Origin: Bradyrhizobium elkanii WSM2783
GTDB lineage: Bacteria > Pseudomonadota > Alphaproteobacteria > Rhizobiales > Xanthobacteraceae
NCBI RefSeq assembly: GCF_000472865.1
Contig: NZ_AXAP01000047.1
Coordinates: 297 to 63,047 of the forward strand
DNA length: 62,751 bases
Reading direction: 5' to 3'
A model generated the notes under the pieces. The model saw only the letters and a list, made by a program, of their open reading frames with translations, ran no database searches and was not told where the DNA came from. Both the position numbers and the translations under genes were made by a program. Below, piece by piece: positions 1 through 9,170 of this stretch (position 1 is its first letter; the number at the start of each line of letters is the position of its first letter).

Positions 1-501
1 GGCCCCTATCACTTCCCGGAAAAGCTGATTCCGCACATGATCATCAAGGGCCTGGCCGGCGAGCCGCTGCCCGTCTATGGCGACGGAAAGAACATCCGCG
101 ACTGGCTCTATGTCGAGGACCATGCGAAGGCACTGACGCTGGTGCTCGAGCGCGGCGCGGTCGGCGAGACCTACAATGTCGGCGGCCGCAACGAGCGCAC
201 CAACCTGCATGTGGTCGAAACCATCTGCGATCTCCTCGACGAAATCGCACCGCGCGCACAAGGCGCCCGCCGCGACCTGATCACCTTCGTCGCCGACCGT
301 CCCGGCCACGACCGCCGCTACGCCATCGATGCCTCAAAGCTGGAACGCGATCTCGGCTGGCGCGCAGAAGAGAATTTCGAGAGCGGCATCGCCAAGACCG
401 TGCACTGGTACATCGACCAGCAACCGTGGTGGCGCGGGATTTTGGAGCGGGGATATCAAGCCAAGCGGGTCGGGTTGAGCCTGTCGGCAACAGCACACTG
501 A
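1..501 (+). CDS. rfbB: dTDP-glucose 4,6-dehydratase, C-terminal part (cut by window start)
   Basis: The frame is open from base 1, so the gene begins before the window; 166 C-terminal codons are present. The visible start reads GPYHFPEKLIPHMI, followed by NIRDWLYVEDHAKAL, YNVGGRNERTN and FVADRPGHDRRYAID. These are conserved C-terminal segments of RmlB/RfbB, an extended SDR enzyme. It converts dTDP-glucose to dTDP-4-keto-6-deoxyglucose in the cytoplasmic dTDP-L-rhamnose pathway. The Rossmann nucleotide-binding site and the catalytic Tyr/Lys lie upstream and cannot be checked. The other rml genes are not in the window and may be upstream. The family call is very secure; rhamnose as end product is inferred. 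Confidence 0.93.
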   Translation, partial: GPYHFPEKLIPHMIIKGLAGEPLPVYGDGKNIRDWLYVEDHAKALTLVLERGAVGETYNVGGRNERTNLHVVETICDLLDEIAPRAQGARRDLITFVADRPGHDRRYAIDASKLERDLGWRAEENFESGIAKTVHWYIDQQPWWRGILERGYQAKRVGLSLSATAH

Positions 502-563
502 ATCGTAGAACTCCATTCCAGCGATCCTATTGATCGGGCTCGCATGGAGCAACGGGACATACA

Positions 564-1130
564 ATGCAACTTGCGATGGATAGTCACGAACAGAGCCTGT
601 TCAAGAGCTTTCTGAATCTGTCCGACCGGTATCTGGAGTTTGGATCAGGTGGCAGCACGTGGCTGGCTTCCCAGATGAGAAAAGAGTGGATCATTTCGAT
701 TGACTCATCTCAGGAGTGGCTTGCCAACGTCGCCAATGCAACGAAGGATTGCCCTACAAAACCTGATTTGGTTTACATCGACATCGGCAAGCTTCGAGAG
801 TGGGGATTTCCGGCAGACCGGGAACGAGAGAGCTCATGGCCCCAGTATCACGAGAGCATCTGGCAAAGGCCCGAAAGTCGCAACGCTGACCTCTACTTCA
901 TCGATGGCCGGTTCCGGGTCGCTTGCTTTACGCAATGCCTTCTTCACTCGCCGCCGGGGACGTTCATCGCGATACACGATTTTGCCAGTCGACCCCAATA
1001 CCATATAGTCAGGCAGATCGCCCGGGAAGTCGCCCGAGCGAACAACATGTCGGTCTTTCAAAGGCCGCTTCAACTCGACAGCGAACGAGCCCAGCAGCTA
1101 CTCCAGAGGCATCGCCTCGACCCGCAGTGA
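564..1130 (+). CDS. Small SAM-methyltransferase-like hypothetical protein
   Basis: This 188-residue protein has a glycine-rich motif I-like segment near residues 25-35 (YLEFGSGGSTWLAS), an acidic strand end (IISIDSSQEW), and a later DLYFIDGRFRVACF segment resembling the catalytic-strand region of class I SAM-dependent folds. Similar small proteins are common in rhizobial polysaccharide loci, usually without a proven substrate. An ATG at 576 is an alternative start. It lies 62 bases after rmlB on the same strand and is convergent with the next gene, 10 bases away. I can support a Rossmann-like SAM fold but not a reaction; an inactive methyltransferase-like protein is possible. Confidence 0.7.
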   Translation: MQLAMDSHEQSLFKSFLNLSDRYLEFGSGGSTWLASQMRKEWIISIDSSQEWLANVANATKDCPTKPDLVYIDIGKLREWGFPADRERESSWPQYHESIWQRPESRNADLYFIDGRFRVACFTQCLLHSPPGTFIAIHDFASRPQYHIVRQIAREVARANNMSVFQRPLQLDSERAQQLLQRHRLDPQ

Positions 1131-1140
1131 CCGGCTCGGC

Positions 1141-1878
1141 TTACAGCATGTTCGGTTCTGATTGAATCAGAGCCGAAGCTCTGGACTTCTGTTCAGACGC
1201 CTCGCGCGACCCGGTATCAACTTCGCTCGAAAGCGCTCTAAGCCTTAGCAGGGTCACCCGGTCCAAATCGTCGAGCCGCGCCCATTTGATGGGGTGGCTC
1301 TCCTCGATCAAAAGGCCGGCGTTGCGCGCATACTCCGAAAACAGATCAAACGTCATATGGTTACGCGCGTGGGGATTTGCCCCATAGCTGGTGGTGTTCG
1401 GTGCGTCGTAGTTGGAGTGGTGATAGAGAGCCATCCCCCCTGGCGCAAGAACACGTGCCGTTTCCTTGAGATAGTTCTCAACGAGATCAGGGCTAAAATG
1501 CACCATTGCGTCATAGCAATAGATCGCAGTCATCGAATTATTCGGAACGCCGCTAAACTCGTAGCCATTGTTCTTGAGGTAAGAGACATTCCGATGATGC
1601 GCCAATCGGCTCTTGCAAAACTCGATATTCTCTTCATGTATGTCGACAACGAGCAGCGAACCGCATTGAGACGCGATTTGCTCCGCATGCCGACCGCGAC
1701 CGCAAGCCAGTTCAATCACCGTAGTAAGATCGAGACGAGAAAACAGCTTCGAAAAAATCGTCTCAGGATTCCAAAAAATCGTCTTGGTCCAGCGCTCTGC
1801 ATCGTCGTAGTAGGCACTCTCCTTCCAGGCGTGACCTATTTTCTCAGCGGAAACGTCCAGGCTCGATCTATCGGACAT
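1141..1878 (-). CDS. Class I SAM-dependent methyltransferase
   Basis: The 245-residue protein shows a full class I methyltransferase core. Motif I is VIELACGRGRHAEQIA near residues 54-69, followed by LLVVDIHEENIEFCKSRL (acidic residue binding the SAM ribose), a motif IV-like TAIYCYDAMVHF and LAPGGMALYHHSN (post-IV). It may O-methylate a sugar of the locus polysaccharide or a lipid-linked intermediate; the substrate is unknown. The ATG at 1878 has only a purine-rich AGAGAAAAA stretch as ribosome site. It runs in the same direction as the glycosyltransferase upstream of it (start at 3022), separated by an AT-rich gap of 163 bases containing repeated ATATAACATA steps. Confidence 0.85.
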   Translation of the reverse strand: MSDRSSLDVSAEKIGHAWKESAYYDDAERWTKTIFWNPETIFSKLFSRLDLTTVIELACGRGRHAEQIASQCGSLLVVDIHEENIEFCKSRLAHHRNVSYLKNNGYEFSGVPNNSMTAIYCYDAMVHFSPDLVENYLKETARVLAPGGMALYHHSNYDAPNTTSYGANPHARNHMTFDLFSEYARNAGLLIEESHPIKWARLDDLDRVTLLRLRALSSEVDTGSREASEQKSRASALIQSEPNML

Positions 1879-2041
1879 TGTTTTTCTCTACTGGTTCACT
1901 GAATGACACGGTGCCGAGCAGCTCATGGACGCCGGACGTCGAATTCAACCAGTCCGTGGCGCTACTGCGACGTTAAGTTCCTCCCGTCCGGTCAGACATA
2001 TAACATATATAACATACAGAAGTTTCCCAACCAACCAGCGA

Positions 2042-3022
2042 TCAGGAGGATGAGTGCTGTGCCAGGCCAAGCGCGATGATGTCCGCCGGTGAGTTAACAA
2101 ACGAGAGAAGCATCTCCTTTTCGCTGCTGCCGGGAAATTCCAGCCGGCCATCCGGACCGAACTTGACAAACCCGCGCACGTAGCTCTTGCCAGCCCCGTC
2201 CGCATTTCTCAATTCGAGTATTTCCCTCAAATAGAGAACGATGTTCGGATCCGTTGCTTGCGAAATTCGGTCGTGTATGCGCTCGACACTTTCATCGAGC
2301 TCGACGATCACGCGGCGCTGCCGGAGCTTGTTGATATTCGACATCAATCTCTGCTCACGGTGAACGCGGTTGCGATGTTGCACCACGAGCGAGCCGCACC
2401 GCGCCGGCAAGAGACCGCATTCGCGCGCCTGAATGTTATGGTTGATGAATGCGTTTCTCAGCGATGATGCCTTGAGCAGCGGCTTCCCCCACTTCACGCC
2501 GTCAAGCAAGATCTTGTTGTCCTCGCCGATCCAATATCTGGTTGCATCCCAGGCGACGTTCGGGAGCCAGGTGCCACAAAGGAAATCTCCTTCCGCCTCT
2601 CCGAGCTGCCTGGAGAGACGATCGGCTATATTGGTATCGTAGTGGCCACTGCCATCTATCCAGTGCAGGAACTCATCGGTATCGAGAAAGATGAAGAAGC
2701 GACAGGACTCCGCCAGAGCCCGATACAACTCCGGATTCTTGTCAACAAAGTGCAGATTGTTGTGGTGACCCGAGAAGTTGTAGATGAGCAGGTCAGGATG
2801 ACTGCTTTCGTAGATTTCAAGCACGTGCCCATCGCTGGAATCGTTATCGAAAATGATCAGCGAATCCATGCCGCATATAGGTGCATGGTGCTCGATCCAT
2901 TCCTTCAAAAGCCAACGGTCATTTTTTGTCTTTAAAAGGATCTTGAAATCCGACTTGCGCTCCGCGATCGAAGCCGCATTGGATTGTATCTGTTCGTGCC
3001 ATTTTCTGAGAGGCGAGCTCAC
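2042..3022 (-). CDS. Glycosyltransferase family 2-like protein
   Basis: This 326-residue protein has the short GT-A fold typical of the family-2 relatives annotated Glyco_tranf_2_4. LLKTKNDRWLLKEWIEHH is followed by DSLIIFDNDSSDG (nucleotide-binding strand and loop), and FIFLDTDEFLHWID contains the DxD-like metal-binding motif. It probably adds one sugar to a lipid-linked or secreted glycan in the cytoplasm. The start is GTG at 3022, preceded by a good GGGAG ribosome site about eight bases upstream. No membrane segment is obvious. It stands between a methyltransferase gene and a secreted GH99-like gene on the same strand. Donor and acceptor cannot be read from the sequence. Confidence 0.82.
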   Translation of the reverse strand: MSSPLRKWHEQIQSNAASIAERKSDFKILLKTKNDRWLLKEWIEHHAPICGMDSLIIFDNDSSDGHVLEIYESSHPDLLIYNFSGHHNNLHFVDKNPELYRALAESCRFFIFLDTDEFLHWIDGSGHYDTNIADRLSRQLGEAEGDFLCGTWLPNVAWDATRYWIGEDNKILLDGVKWGKPLLKASSLRNAFINHNIQARECGLLPARCGSLVVQHRNRVHREQRLMSNINKLRQRRVIVELDESVERIHDRISQATDPNIVLYLREILELRNADGAGKSYVRGFVKFGPDGRLEFPGSSEKEMLLSFVNSPADIIALGLAQHSSS

Positions 3023-3110
3023 CTATAACTCCCAAGAGGACCGTCAACCAACTCGTGACGTAATGAACGAAGGTGCAATTTCAGACTGTCACTGATCGTC
3101 ACGGTGCACA

Positions 3111-4496
3111 TTAACCGCCGATACACGTCCGCTCGATCCAAAGTCCGGACCAGTAAAGCGCCTCAAGACCGGTCGGCGCCCGAACGCGGTCTTCCGACGA
3201 ACGCATCCCTGGTGGACATGGCCATCGCGGCACCTCACTCACCTCGACGTTGCGAGAGCATTGTTGCAGGACTTCCTTTCGATCTCGCTCCCCGGTTCTC
3301 ACAGGACATCGATCGCTCTTGGCTGCGTCGGGCCAAGTGATCGTTACGCGATCGATCGTCCGGTTCCGGCCCGTCGCCTTGCGGAACTCGTCGAGCTTCG
3401 CCGTTCCGCCATTCCAGGTTGGAGCAAGCCACCCGCCCTCGGTGAATTCATTCCAAGCATAGACGAGAACACTCCGGAATGGCAGAGGGCCGGATTGACT
3501 TGCGACAGCATGGAAAGCCGACTGAAGCAGTTGTTTCAGATTGTTGTCTCGGGGTGGATCGCACCAGGATTTGACCTGCGGCTCCTTGCCCTCACGAACT
3601 CTAACCGAGTCGCGCGGCCGCGGGTCCCATCCAAGCGTAACATTGGGCACGAACGGAAATCCCGCATTGGTCGCACGCCCCCAATAGTTCGAGTTGTTGG
3701 CAACGCAATCCGAAAACACATGTTCCCCCGGCCGAGGTGGCGAGAAAGTCGAATAGGCACTAGCCATATCCATGCCGGTATTGCGCGCCTGCTCGGCTGC
3801 AACCGCGGGATCCGGGTATTCGAGAATGAAGAGCAGATTTACTCCCGACTTCTCGTATACACGCTTTTTTATCTGCTGAACGACCCGTCTCGCGGCTTCA
3901 TCGCTCCCATAGACCGCCCCCCATCCCTTCGGATTCTGCGTAAAGACGAACAAGGGAGCACTGCCATTTGCAGTACGAACGTAGCCTTTGTCGGCGACGA
4001 ACGCCGCGATGCTCTCGGATATGTCGGCAACGTCCTGTTCCGGAAAGCTTTGATTGAGCGAGACGGCGAAACGTATGCCCTTCCGATCCTTCAGGCGAAG
4101 GTAAGTTGCGAGTGCGCGATTGAGCGACAACGAATCAGTTACGTTTCGCCCCCACGACCCTGTCTCTGGATAAAAGCCAAAGACAAAATAGTCGATCCCC
4201 GCTGAGTAGGCATAAGCCACCTCAGCCGTCAGAACATTGTCCATGTCACCCGAGATGGTCAGGTGCCCCTGCTCGTCATAGCGCGCAAAAAAGGGAACGC
4301 GATCCTTCCACTCCGGTTGCGCTAGGACCTTCACCTCGGGACTCTTCGAGGTCCAGTTATCCCAGCGAAGAGCGCCGATCAGGACGTCGTCTCCGGCCAA
4401 CGCGGGCCAACTCATCAACACCACCGAAAGAACGCACACAGCGAGAGCCTGCAAGGAGGCCGAGTTATATCGGGCATTGAGTCGGAGTGATTTCAT
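3111..4496 (-). CDS. Secreted GH99/WbsX-like protein with Cys-rich tail
   Basis: I place the start at ATG 4496 rather than the upstream frame start at 4535. It then begins MKSLRLNARYNSASL and runs through a hydrophobic stretch to SWPALAGDD, a convincing Sec signal peptide. The 461-residue protein has the TIM-barrel-like hallmarks of GH99/WbsX-type proteins: AYAYSAGIDYFVFGFYPETG early and YAWNEFTEGGWLAPTW late, with the carboxylate-rich WNEF-EGG signature. The last 80 residues carry four cysteines (DRCPVR, QQCSRN, WPCPPG, RTCIGG), which could form disulfides in the periplasm. It may cleave or rearrange an exported glycan, but hydrolase activity is an inference. The related WbsX domain lies in the large protein upstream (start 9008). 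Confidence 0.75.
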   Translation of the reverse strand: MKSLRLNARYNSASLQALAVCVLSVVLMSWPALAGDDVLIGALRWDNWTSKSPEVKVLAQPEWKDRVPFFARYDEQGHLTISGDMDNVLTAEVAYAYSAGIDYFVFGFYPETGSWGRNVTDSLSLNRALATYLRLKDRKGIRFAVSLNQSFPEQDVADISESIAAFVADKGYVRTANGSAPLFVFTQNPKGWGAVYGSDEAARRVVQQIKKRVYEKSGVNLLFILEYPDPAVAAEQARNTGMDMASAYSTFSPPRPGEHVFSDCVANNSNYWGRATNAGFPFVPNVTLGWDPRPRDSVRVREGKEPQVKSWCDPPRDNNLKQLLQSAFHAVASQSGPLPFRSVLVYAWNEFTEGGWLAPTWNGGTAKLDEFRKATGRNRTIDRVTITWPDAAKSDRCPVRTGERDRKEVLQQCSRNVEVSEVPRWPCPPGMRSSEDRVRAPTGLEALYWSGLWIERTCIGG

Positions 4497-4577
4497 GCAA
4501 ATTGACAACCCGGCGACATTACAGATGTGTGACAATCCAGGGCTGCCACACTTCGGAAAAGCGTTTGCGACGCCTTG

Positions 4578-5018
4578 TCAGGATCGCAGCGCTTTCTTCC
4601 ACTGTGCTGCATTCTCCTCCTGATCGAGGTTCGGACTTCGTCCTTCCGCACCGCCAATCAAATGAAAATGCTGCTTGGCTGACTTGATCTTTCCTTCGCG
4701 AATGGCAGCGGCAACGTCTGGATATTTCTGCGTATACCACTCCTCGTCAACTTCGGGACCGCCGCCCTGCCGCCCCTCAAAATAGCCAAATCCAATAAAA
4801 TGCATGTGAGCGCTCTCAATCTCACCACTGCCGAGCGCCTTCGCTACATCCGGGTTCTCTCTCAAATAGCCATCCTCGTCGAAGTCAGCTGACGCCAACG
4901 CAATCTGAAGCAACAGCTTGAAAAGTCTGGCAGGTATTTCAACCCGTCCCCCGTTTTCGAAGGTCGCATAATCGATCTTCAGCGAGTTGAGCATCGAAAC
5001 GGCAGACGGAACGAACAT
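4578..5018 (-). CDS. Small protein with two YPDV-type repeats
   Basis: I chose ATG 5018; a TTG at 5030 is the alternative. The 146-residue product has two copies of the repeat found five times in the neighbouring large protein. Copy one contains YLRENPDVAKAL then HFIGFGYFEGR; copy two contains WYTQKYPDVAAAI then HFHLIGGAEGR. No enzyme domain or signal peptide is visible, and the C-terminus is charged. It lies 36 bases downstream of the large protein gene on the same strand, so the two are probably co-transcribed. It may be a free repeat module that binds the same partner, or a decayed duplicate of the large protein's N-terminus. The function is unknown. Confidence 0.72.
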   Translation of the reverse strand: MFVPSAVSMLNSLKIDYATFENGGRVEIPARLFKLLLQIALASADFDEDGYLRENPDVAKALGSGEIESAHMHFIGFGYFEGRQGGGPEVDEEWYTQKYPDVAAAIREGKIKSAKQHFHLIGGAEGRSPNLDQEENAAQWKKALRS

Positions 5019-5054
5019 TGATAACCCCAACCTCTACTCGTTATTCCCAGATCC

Positions 5055-8000
5055 TTACGCCTTGGCACTTACCTTGGCGGGCAGCTTTTCCGTGGCCCGC
5101 TTCGGCTTCTCCGCTTCCAGCGGCGCGCCGAGCAGTTGCGTAGTCACCTCTTCCAGATAGGCGGCCTGCGATTTGGTTTCGCGGTCCGCGAAACCAAATC
5201 GCTCGCGGGCGATACGGTGCATGCTATCGATCTCCGCGATATGTTTCTGCGCCTTCAGCGAATGCGTGACGCTTGCGGCGTGGCGACGGTGGATGTTGAG
5301 AGGATCGGCGACGTAAGCGACCTTGGCGCCTCGCGTGCCGAGCGCCTCCAGATAGATGCGCCAGTCGCCGGCCATGCGAAGGTCGCGAAGGTCACCGCGG
5401 CAGGCTTCGAGCGCGCGCAACAACGCCTCGCGGCGCCACAGTACCGAACTGACGTTCAGGATGGTGTTCTTGACACCGAGGTAGCGGGTCACGAAATCGC
5501 GGCCGTCGAACACCTCGGTCCGCGACAATGCGCCGGGCTCAATGGTGGCGTAATACGGTTTGTAGCTCGCATAGAGATGGGAGCCGTCGGCATCGATGGA
5601 TTTCGAGTCGCTGAAACCGAACGCGATGTCGGGATCACCATTCATCAATGCGAGCAGGCTTGAGAGGAAGGTGGGCTCGGAGAGATCGTCGGCTTCAGCG
5701 ATCCAGAGGAACTCGCCCCTCGCCATCTCCGCCGCTTTGGCCCATTGCGCGAACACGGAACCGGAATTCTGCTCGTTGATGACGAGTGTGAGATCGCGCT
5801 GGCGCTCGTCGGCGAGTTTCATGATGACGGAGATGCTGTCGTCGGAGGAGCAGTCGTCCAGCACGATGATCTCCTCGACCGGATGGTTCTGGTCGAAGAT
5901 AGTGTAGAGCCGCTCCGGGAGACAATGCGCGTAATTGTAGTTGGGAACCGCGACCGAGATGGTCGGCAGCGAAGGAACCGCAAGCCGGAGCAGATCGCGG
6001 ACATAGTCTGCGAACGCGAATTTGGTCTGGATGATCTCGGTCATGCGGTTGCGCTCGGGCTCAGATGGCGGCCGACGCAGGAAGTTCTCTACGGCTTGCG
6101 CCATCGCCGGCACGTCGCAATACGGCACGACGCGGCCGACATTCTCCTTGAGAAGGAAGCCGGGGATGCCGCCGGAGTCCTGAAAGGCAACCACGGGCAC
6201 GCCAACGCTGAGCGCCTCCAGCGCCACCGTCGGGAATGGATCCTCGCGCGAGGTCAGGGCGTAGATATCAGAAGCGGAATAGAGCGCCTGCATGTCGGAA
6301 CGAAAGCCGGCGAGATGGAAACGGCCGGTGGCCTCGGCGCGCTTGATTTCAGGCCCCAACCATTCCTGCAGGCCGGGATCGATGCCGCCAGCCCAGCAGA
6401 AATGGACGTTCGGATGCTGTTGCCGAACCAAGTTCCAAACCTGCAGGAACAAATCGAACCCTTTGCGCAGGTCGGCATAGCCGACCCCAAGCACCATCTT
6501 GTCGGTGGGGGCGATGCCAAGCTCCTTGCGAACCAAGACGGCTTCCGCCGGCGCCGGCTCGATCTGCTTGTAGCTGCCTTGCGCGCGGATCATGAATCGC
6601 CCGTCACCGGCGTCGAGCTTGAGCGCTTCCACCAGCCTGTCGCGGACGAATTCGGAGGCGAACACGACGTGCTGTGCGTTGCCGATCGCCATCCGTGCAA
6701 CGTCCTCGAGATTCTTCTCGCGAAGGATCCGCGGCAGTTCGTGCACCAGCGAAATGGTGCGAAAACCCATCTCGGCGAGGAACTTGGTGGCGCGCCCGCT
6801 CGCCGAAGTGTTGGCGATCGCGGCCGTGAACCCCTTCTCCCGGAAGTGCCGCAAGGTCGCCGGGATTTCAGAGGCCTGCTTGAGAACGGTGAGTGGAGCA
6901 ACCGACGCGTATTCGGCCTCCATCGCGCCGCCCTGCAGCAATAGATACTCGACCTCAATGTTGAAGGCGCTCCGCAACGTCCTGCCGATATTGAGCAACA
7001 AATGCTGCGCGCCGCTCGGGAACGCATCGTGCCCGATCAGCAGAATCTTTGGCAGCGAAAGGTCGCGCGTCAGGCCGGTGGCAGCACGCGCGGTGGCGTT
7101 CAGGTACGCCGATCCGAAATGCAGGTCCGGCTCGAGATAGGCACCTTCGCACCACTCGTTCCAGGCATTGACGCAGACGAACGCATCTCCGAAAAACGTG
7201 TGCTTTTGCGCCTGCTCGACCAGAGTCGCCAGCCACGCCTCGTATTTCTGCGGCGTCGAGCCCTGGACCACCAGACCCGTGCCCTGGCGGCGCGCGTCAT
7301 TGTCCCAGCTCGGTACGACCGTCTTGATCAGCGGAAAATTCGGGCGCGGCTCCTCGATGGAATATTTGGCGACGTCGTCGTAGCTGTAGATCTGGCCTGA
7401 GTAGGTATCGTCCAGGATCTTGGCTTCGGAATTGACCAGCGGGACATATTTGGTGAGCTTATGCGGCGGAAACTCGATCGCGCCATCCATGCCGTTCGGA
7501 GTAGGATCGTAATCATCAAAGCTCTGACTCATGATGATGATCGGATCTTCGTTGAACTTCTTCGCGAAAATGGAGCGCCAGCGCGCAATCACCTTGGCGG
7601 TGTCCGGAATGAGGCGCGGACGATAGATCATCAGGAGCGGCCGGCCCTGGATGCGGATGTAACGCTTGTCCTTGAAGTGCCGGTTGAAGTCCGACAACAA
7701 GCGCTCGTCGTCGTCGGCGAGATAGTCCTGCGAGATCAGGACCTCGCCTTCCATACCGTCCCAGCGCCGCGTCCAGTTCTCGTTCGCCCACATCAGGCAG
7801 AACGGCATGTTGATGTCGCGCGCCTTCAAGAACTGCTCGAGCGGCCTCTCCAGCAGACGCTTGCCGTTGAACCAGTAGTAGTAGTACACAAAGCCGTAGA
7901 CACCCGCCGCCTGGGCGAGCCTCGCCTGCTTGCGCATGGTTTCGATGTCGCCGAGCGAGTAGAAGCCGAGATCGCGCGGGATCCGCGGCTGATAGTGATC

Positions 8001-9008
8001 CTTGAACCGCGGCACGCCGCGCGCGATGTTGGTCCATTCGGTGAAGCCGGTGCCCCACCATTTGTCGTTCTCAGGGAAGGCGTGAAACTGGGTCAGGTAA
8101 TAGGCCAGGACCTTTGCACGCGGCTTGGCACTTGCTGGCAAGGGACGCAGTTCCTCGAACTGCGCGCTCGGCTTGGTGAAGCGCTTGATCTCGGCCGGGA
8201 TGGTGGCTTCGTTTTCCGGCGGCGACGGATAGATGCCGTCCTCGTGCCGATGCTCCAGATAGTGCAGCAGCGGATTCTGGTCGGTCTTCCCCTTGAAGTA
8301 GCGCTGGATGTAAAATTTTGTATCGAACTCCGCCGACGGGTTTCGTCCTTCCTTGTAACCGTGGAAGATGAAGTGTTCGAACGGATCGACGCCGGCGGTC
8401 GCGACGTCCTGATAGGTCTGCAGATAGTAGTGCGCATCGAATTCCGGAATCGGGCTGAACGGACCGATCCGGTTTTTCAGATAGTGCGCGAGCGGACTCT
8501 CCTTCTCCGGTATGCCGTACTTCTCGCGATACCAGGCAGGCTGGAAATACGGGCTCGGCCGCCTCCCTTCGGGCTCGCCGATCGATGCATAGTGCAGTAG
8601 CGGCTGCACATCCACGTCCTTCACATCGGGATAGGTCGTGACGTACCAGATCGGATCGAAGATCGGATTGGGCTTGCGGCCTTCCTTGTAGCCATAGAGG
8701 AAGAAGTGCTCGAACGGATCGGCGCCGACGGCGATCACGTCGGGGTAGCTCGTCGCATAAAAATTTTCATCGAACAGCCCAAGCCCCTTGAGCGTTCGCG
8801 CAGCACCCGTGAGATCGACGGCTGGTGCAGCCGGATCGGGCGAAGGCGGAAGCTCTGGTTGCTTGCTCACGGGCTCCTTGGCAGCCGCGCCGTTGATCTT
8901 TGCGACGCTTGTCTCTCCCTTGGGTTGAGCCCTTGCGATCGCACCGCGCCTCATCCGAGGCTCCTTTTGGCCGGCGTCGCGCGCGAGTTTCGAAAGAAAA
9001 TCAGCCAT
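5055..9008 (-). CDS. Giant multidomain glycosyltransferase: YPDV repeats + WbsX + GT4 + GT2
   Basis: Start at ATG 9008 (GTG 9014 also possible), 1317 residues. After a charged, proline-rich leader, residues about 80-265 hold five 45-50 residue repeats (for example YATSYPDVIAVG then HFFLYGYKEGR). Residues about 300-665 form a GH99/WbsX-like domain (VLAYYLTQFHAFPENDKWW, WANENWTRRWDGMEGE, NAWNEWCEGAYLEPD). Residues about 680-1030 form a GT4 retaining domain (VLGVGYADLRKGFDLFLQ, ALTSREDPFPTVALEALS). Residues about 1045-1290 form a GT2 domain (ISVAVPNYNYAHCLPERL, VLDDCSSDDS, WIAEADD). No signal peptide or membrane segment is obvious, so it is probably cytoplasmic and may make several linkages of one glycan. 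A perfect 33-base palindrome sits in its 3' end. Confidence 0.88.
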   Translation of the reverse strand: MADFLSKLARDAGQKEPRMRRGAIARAQPKGETSVAKINGAAAKEPVSKQPELPPSPDPAAPAVDLTGAARTLKGLGLFDENFYATSYPDVIAVGADPFEHFFLYGYKEGRKPNPIFDPIWYVTTYPDVKDVDVQPLLHYASIGEPEGRRPSPYFQPAWYREKYGIPEKESPLAHYLKNRIGPFSPIPEFDAHYYLQTYQDVATAGVDPFEHFIFHGYKEGRNPSAEFDTKFYIQRYFKGKTDQNPLLHYLEHRHEDGIYPSPPENEATIPAEIKRFTKPSAQFEELRPLPASAKPRAKVLAYYLTQFHAFPENDKWWGTGFTEWTNIARGVPRFKDHYQPRIPRDLGFYSLGDIETMRKQARLAQAAGVYGFVYYYYWFNGKRLLERPLEQFLKARDINMPFCLMWANENWTRRWDGMEGEVLISQDYLADDDERLLSDFNRHFKDKRYIRIQGRPLLMIYRPRLIPDTAKVIARWRSIFAKKFNEDPIIIMSQSFDDYDPTPNGMDGAIEFPPHKLTKYVPLVNSEAKILDDTYSGQIYSYDDVAKYSIEEPRPNFPLIKTVVPSWDNDARRQGTGLVVQGSTPQKYEAWLATLVEQAQKHTFFGDAFVCVNAWNEWCEGAYLEPDLHFGSAYLNATARAATGLTRDLSLPKILLIGHDAFPSGAQHLLLNIGRTLRSAFNIEVEYLLLQGGAMEAEYASVAPLTVLKQASEIPATLRHFREKGFTAAIANTSASGRATKFLAEMGFRTISLVHELPRILREKNLEDVARMAIGNAQHVVFASEFVRDRLVEALKLDAGDGRFMIRAQGSYKQIEPAPAEAVLVRKELGIAPTDKMVLGVGYADLRKGFDLFLQVWNLVRQQHPNVHFCWAGGIDPGLQEWLGPEIKRAEATGRFHLAGFRSDMQALYSASDIYALTSREDPFPTVALEALSVGVPVVAFQDSGGIPGFLLKENVGRVVPYCDVPAMAQAVENFLRRPPSEPERNRMTEIIQTKFAFADYVRDLLRLAVPSLPTISVAVPNYNYAHCLPERLYTIFDQNHPVEEIIVLDDCSSDDSISVIMKLADERQRDLTLVINEQNSGSVFAQWAKAAEMARGEFLWIAEADDLSEPTFLSSLLALMNGDPDIAFGFSDSKSIDADGSHLYASYKPYYATIEPGALSRTEVFDGRDFVTRYLGVKNTILNVSSVLWRREALLRALEACRGDLRDLRMAGDWRIYLEALGTRGAKVAYVADPLNIHRRHAASVTHSLKAQKHIAEIDSMHRIARERFGFADRETKSQAAYLEEVTTQLLGAPLEAEKPKRATEKLPAKVSAKA
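5169..5201. repeat. Perfect 33-base palindrome inside a coding region
   Basis: Arms CGATTTGGTTTCGCGG and its exact reverse complement, 16 bases each, are separated by a single T. The palindrome lies in the codons for RFGFADRETKS near the C-terminus of the large glycosyltransferase. Both arms are coding, and the reading frame is intact. As RNA it would form a very stable hairpin with a loop of at least three bases. Confidence 0.85.
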
Positions 9009-9170
9009 CGTCACACATTCACTTCAGCGTTGAGCACTTTACGTCGCAAGCGCGAGATTAGCGCACTCTTTCTGTCTTCGATATGAAAGCAAGCTTCAGT
9101 TGTGCCCGAATTGTTGTTGTTGCTTGCCTCCTTTTGCATCTTTCCGCTCCAGAACGAACAACATCCTTCT

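Noticed and set aside
7461..8600. Plus-strand open frame of 379 codons opposite the giant glycosyltransferase
   Set aside because: The minus strand holds recognised WbsX and repeat motifs throughout. The plus-strand text is rich in Arg/Val/Leu without a domain, typical of antisense frames in GC-rich DNA.
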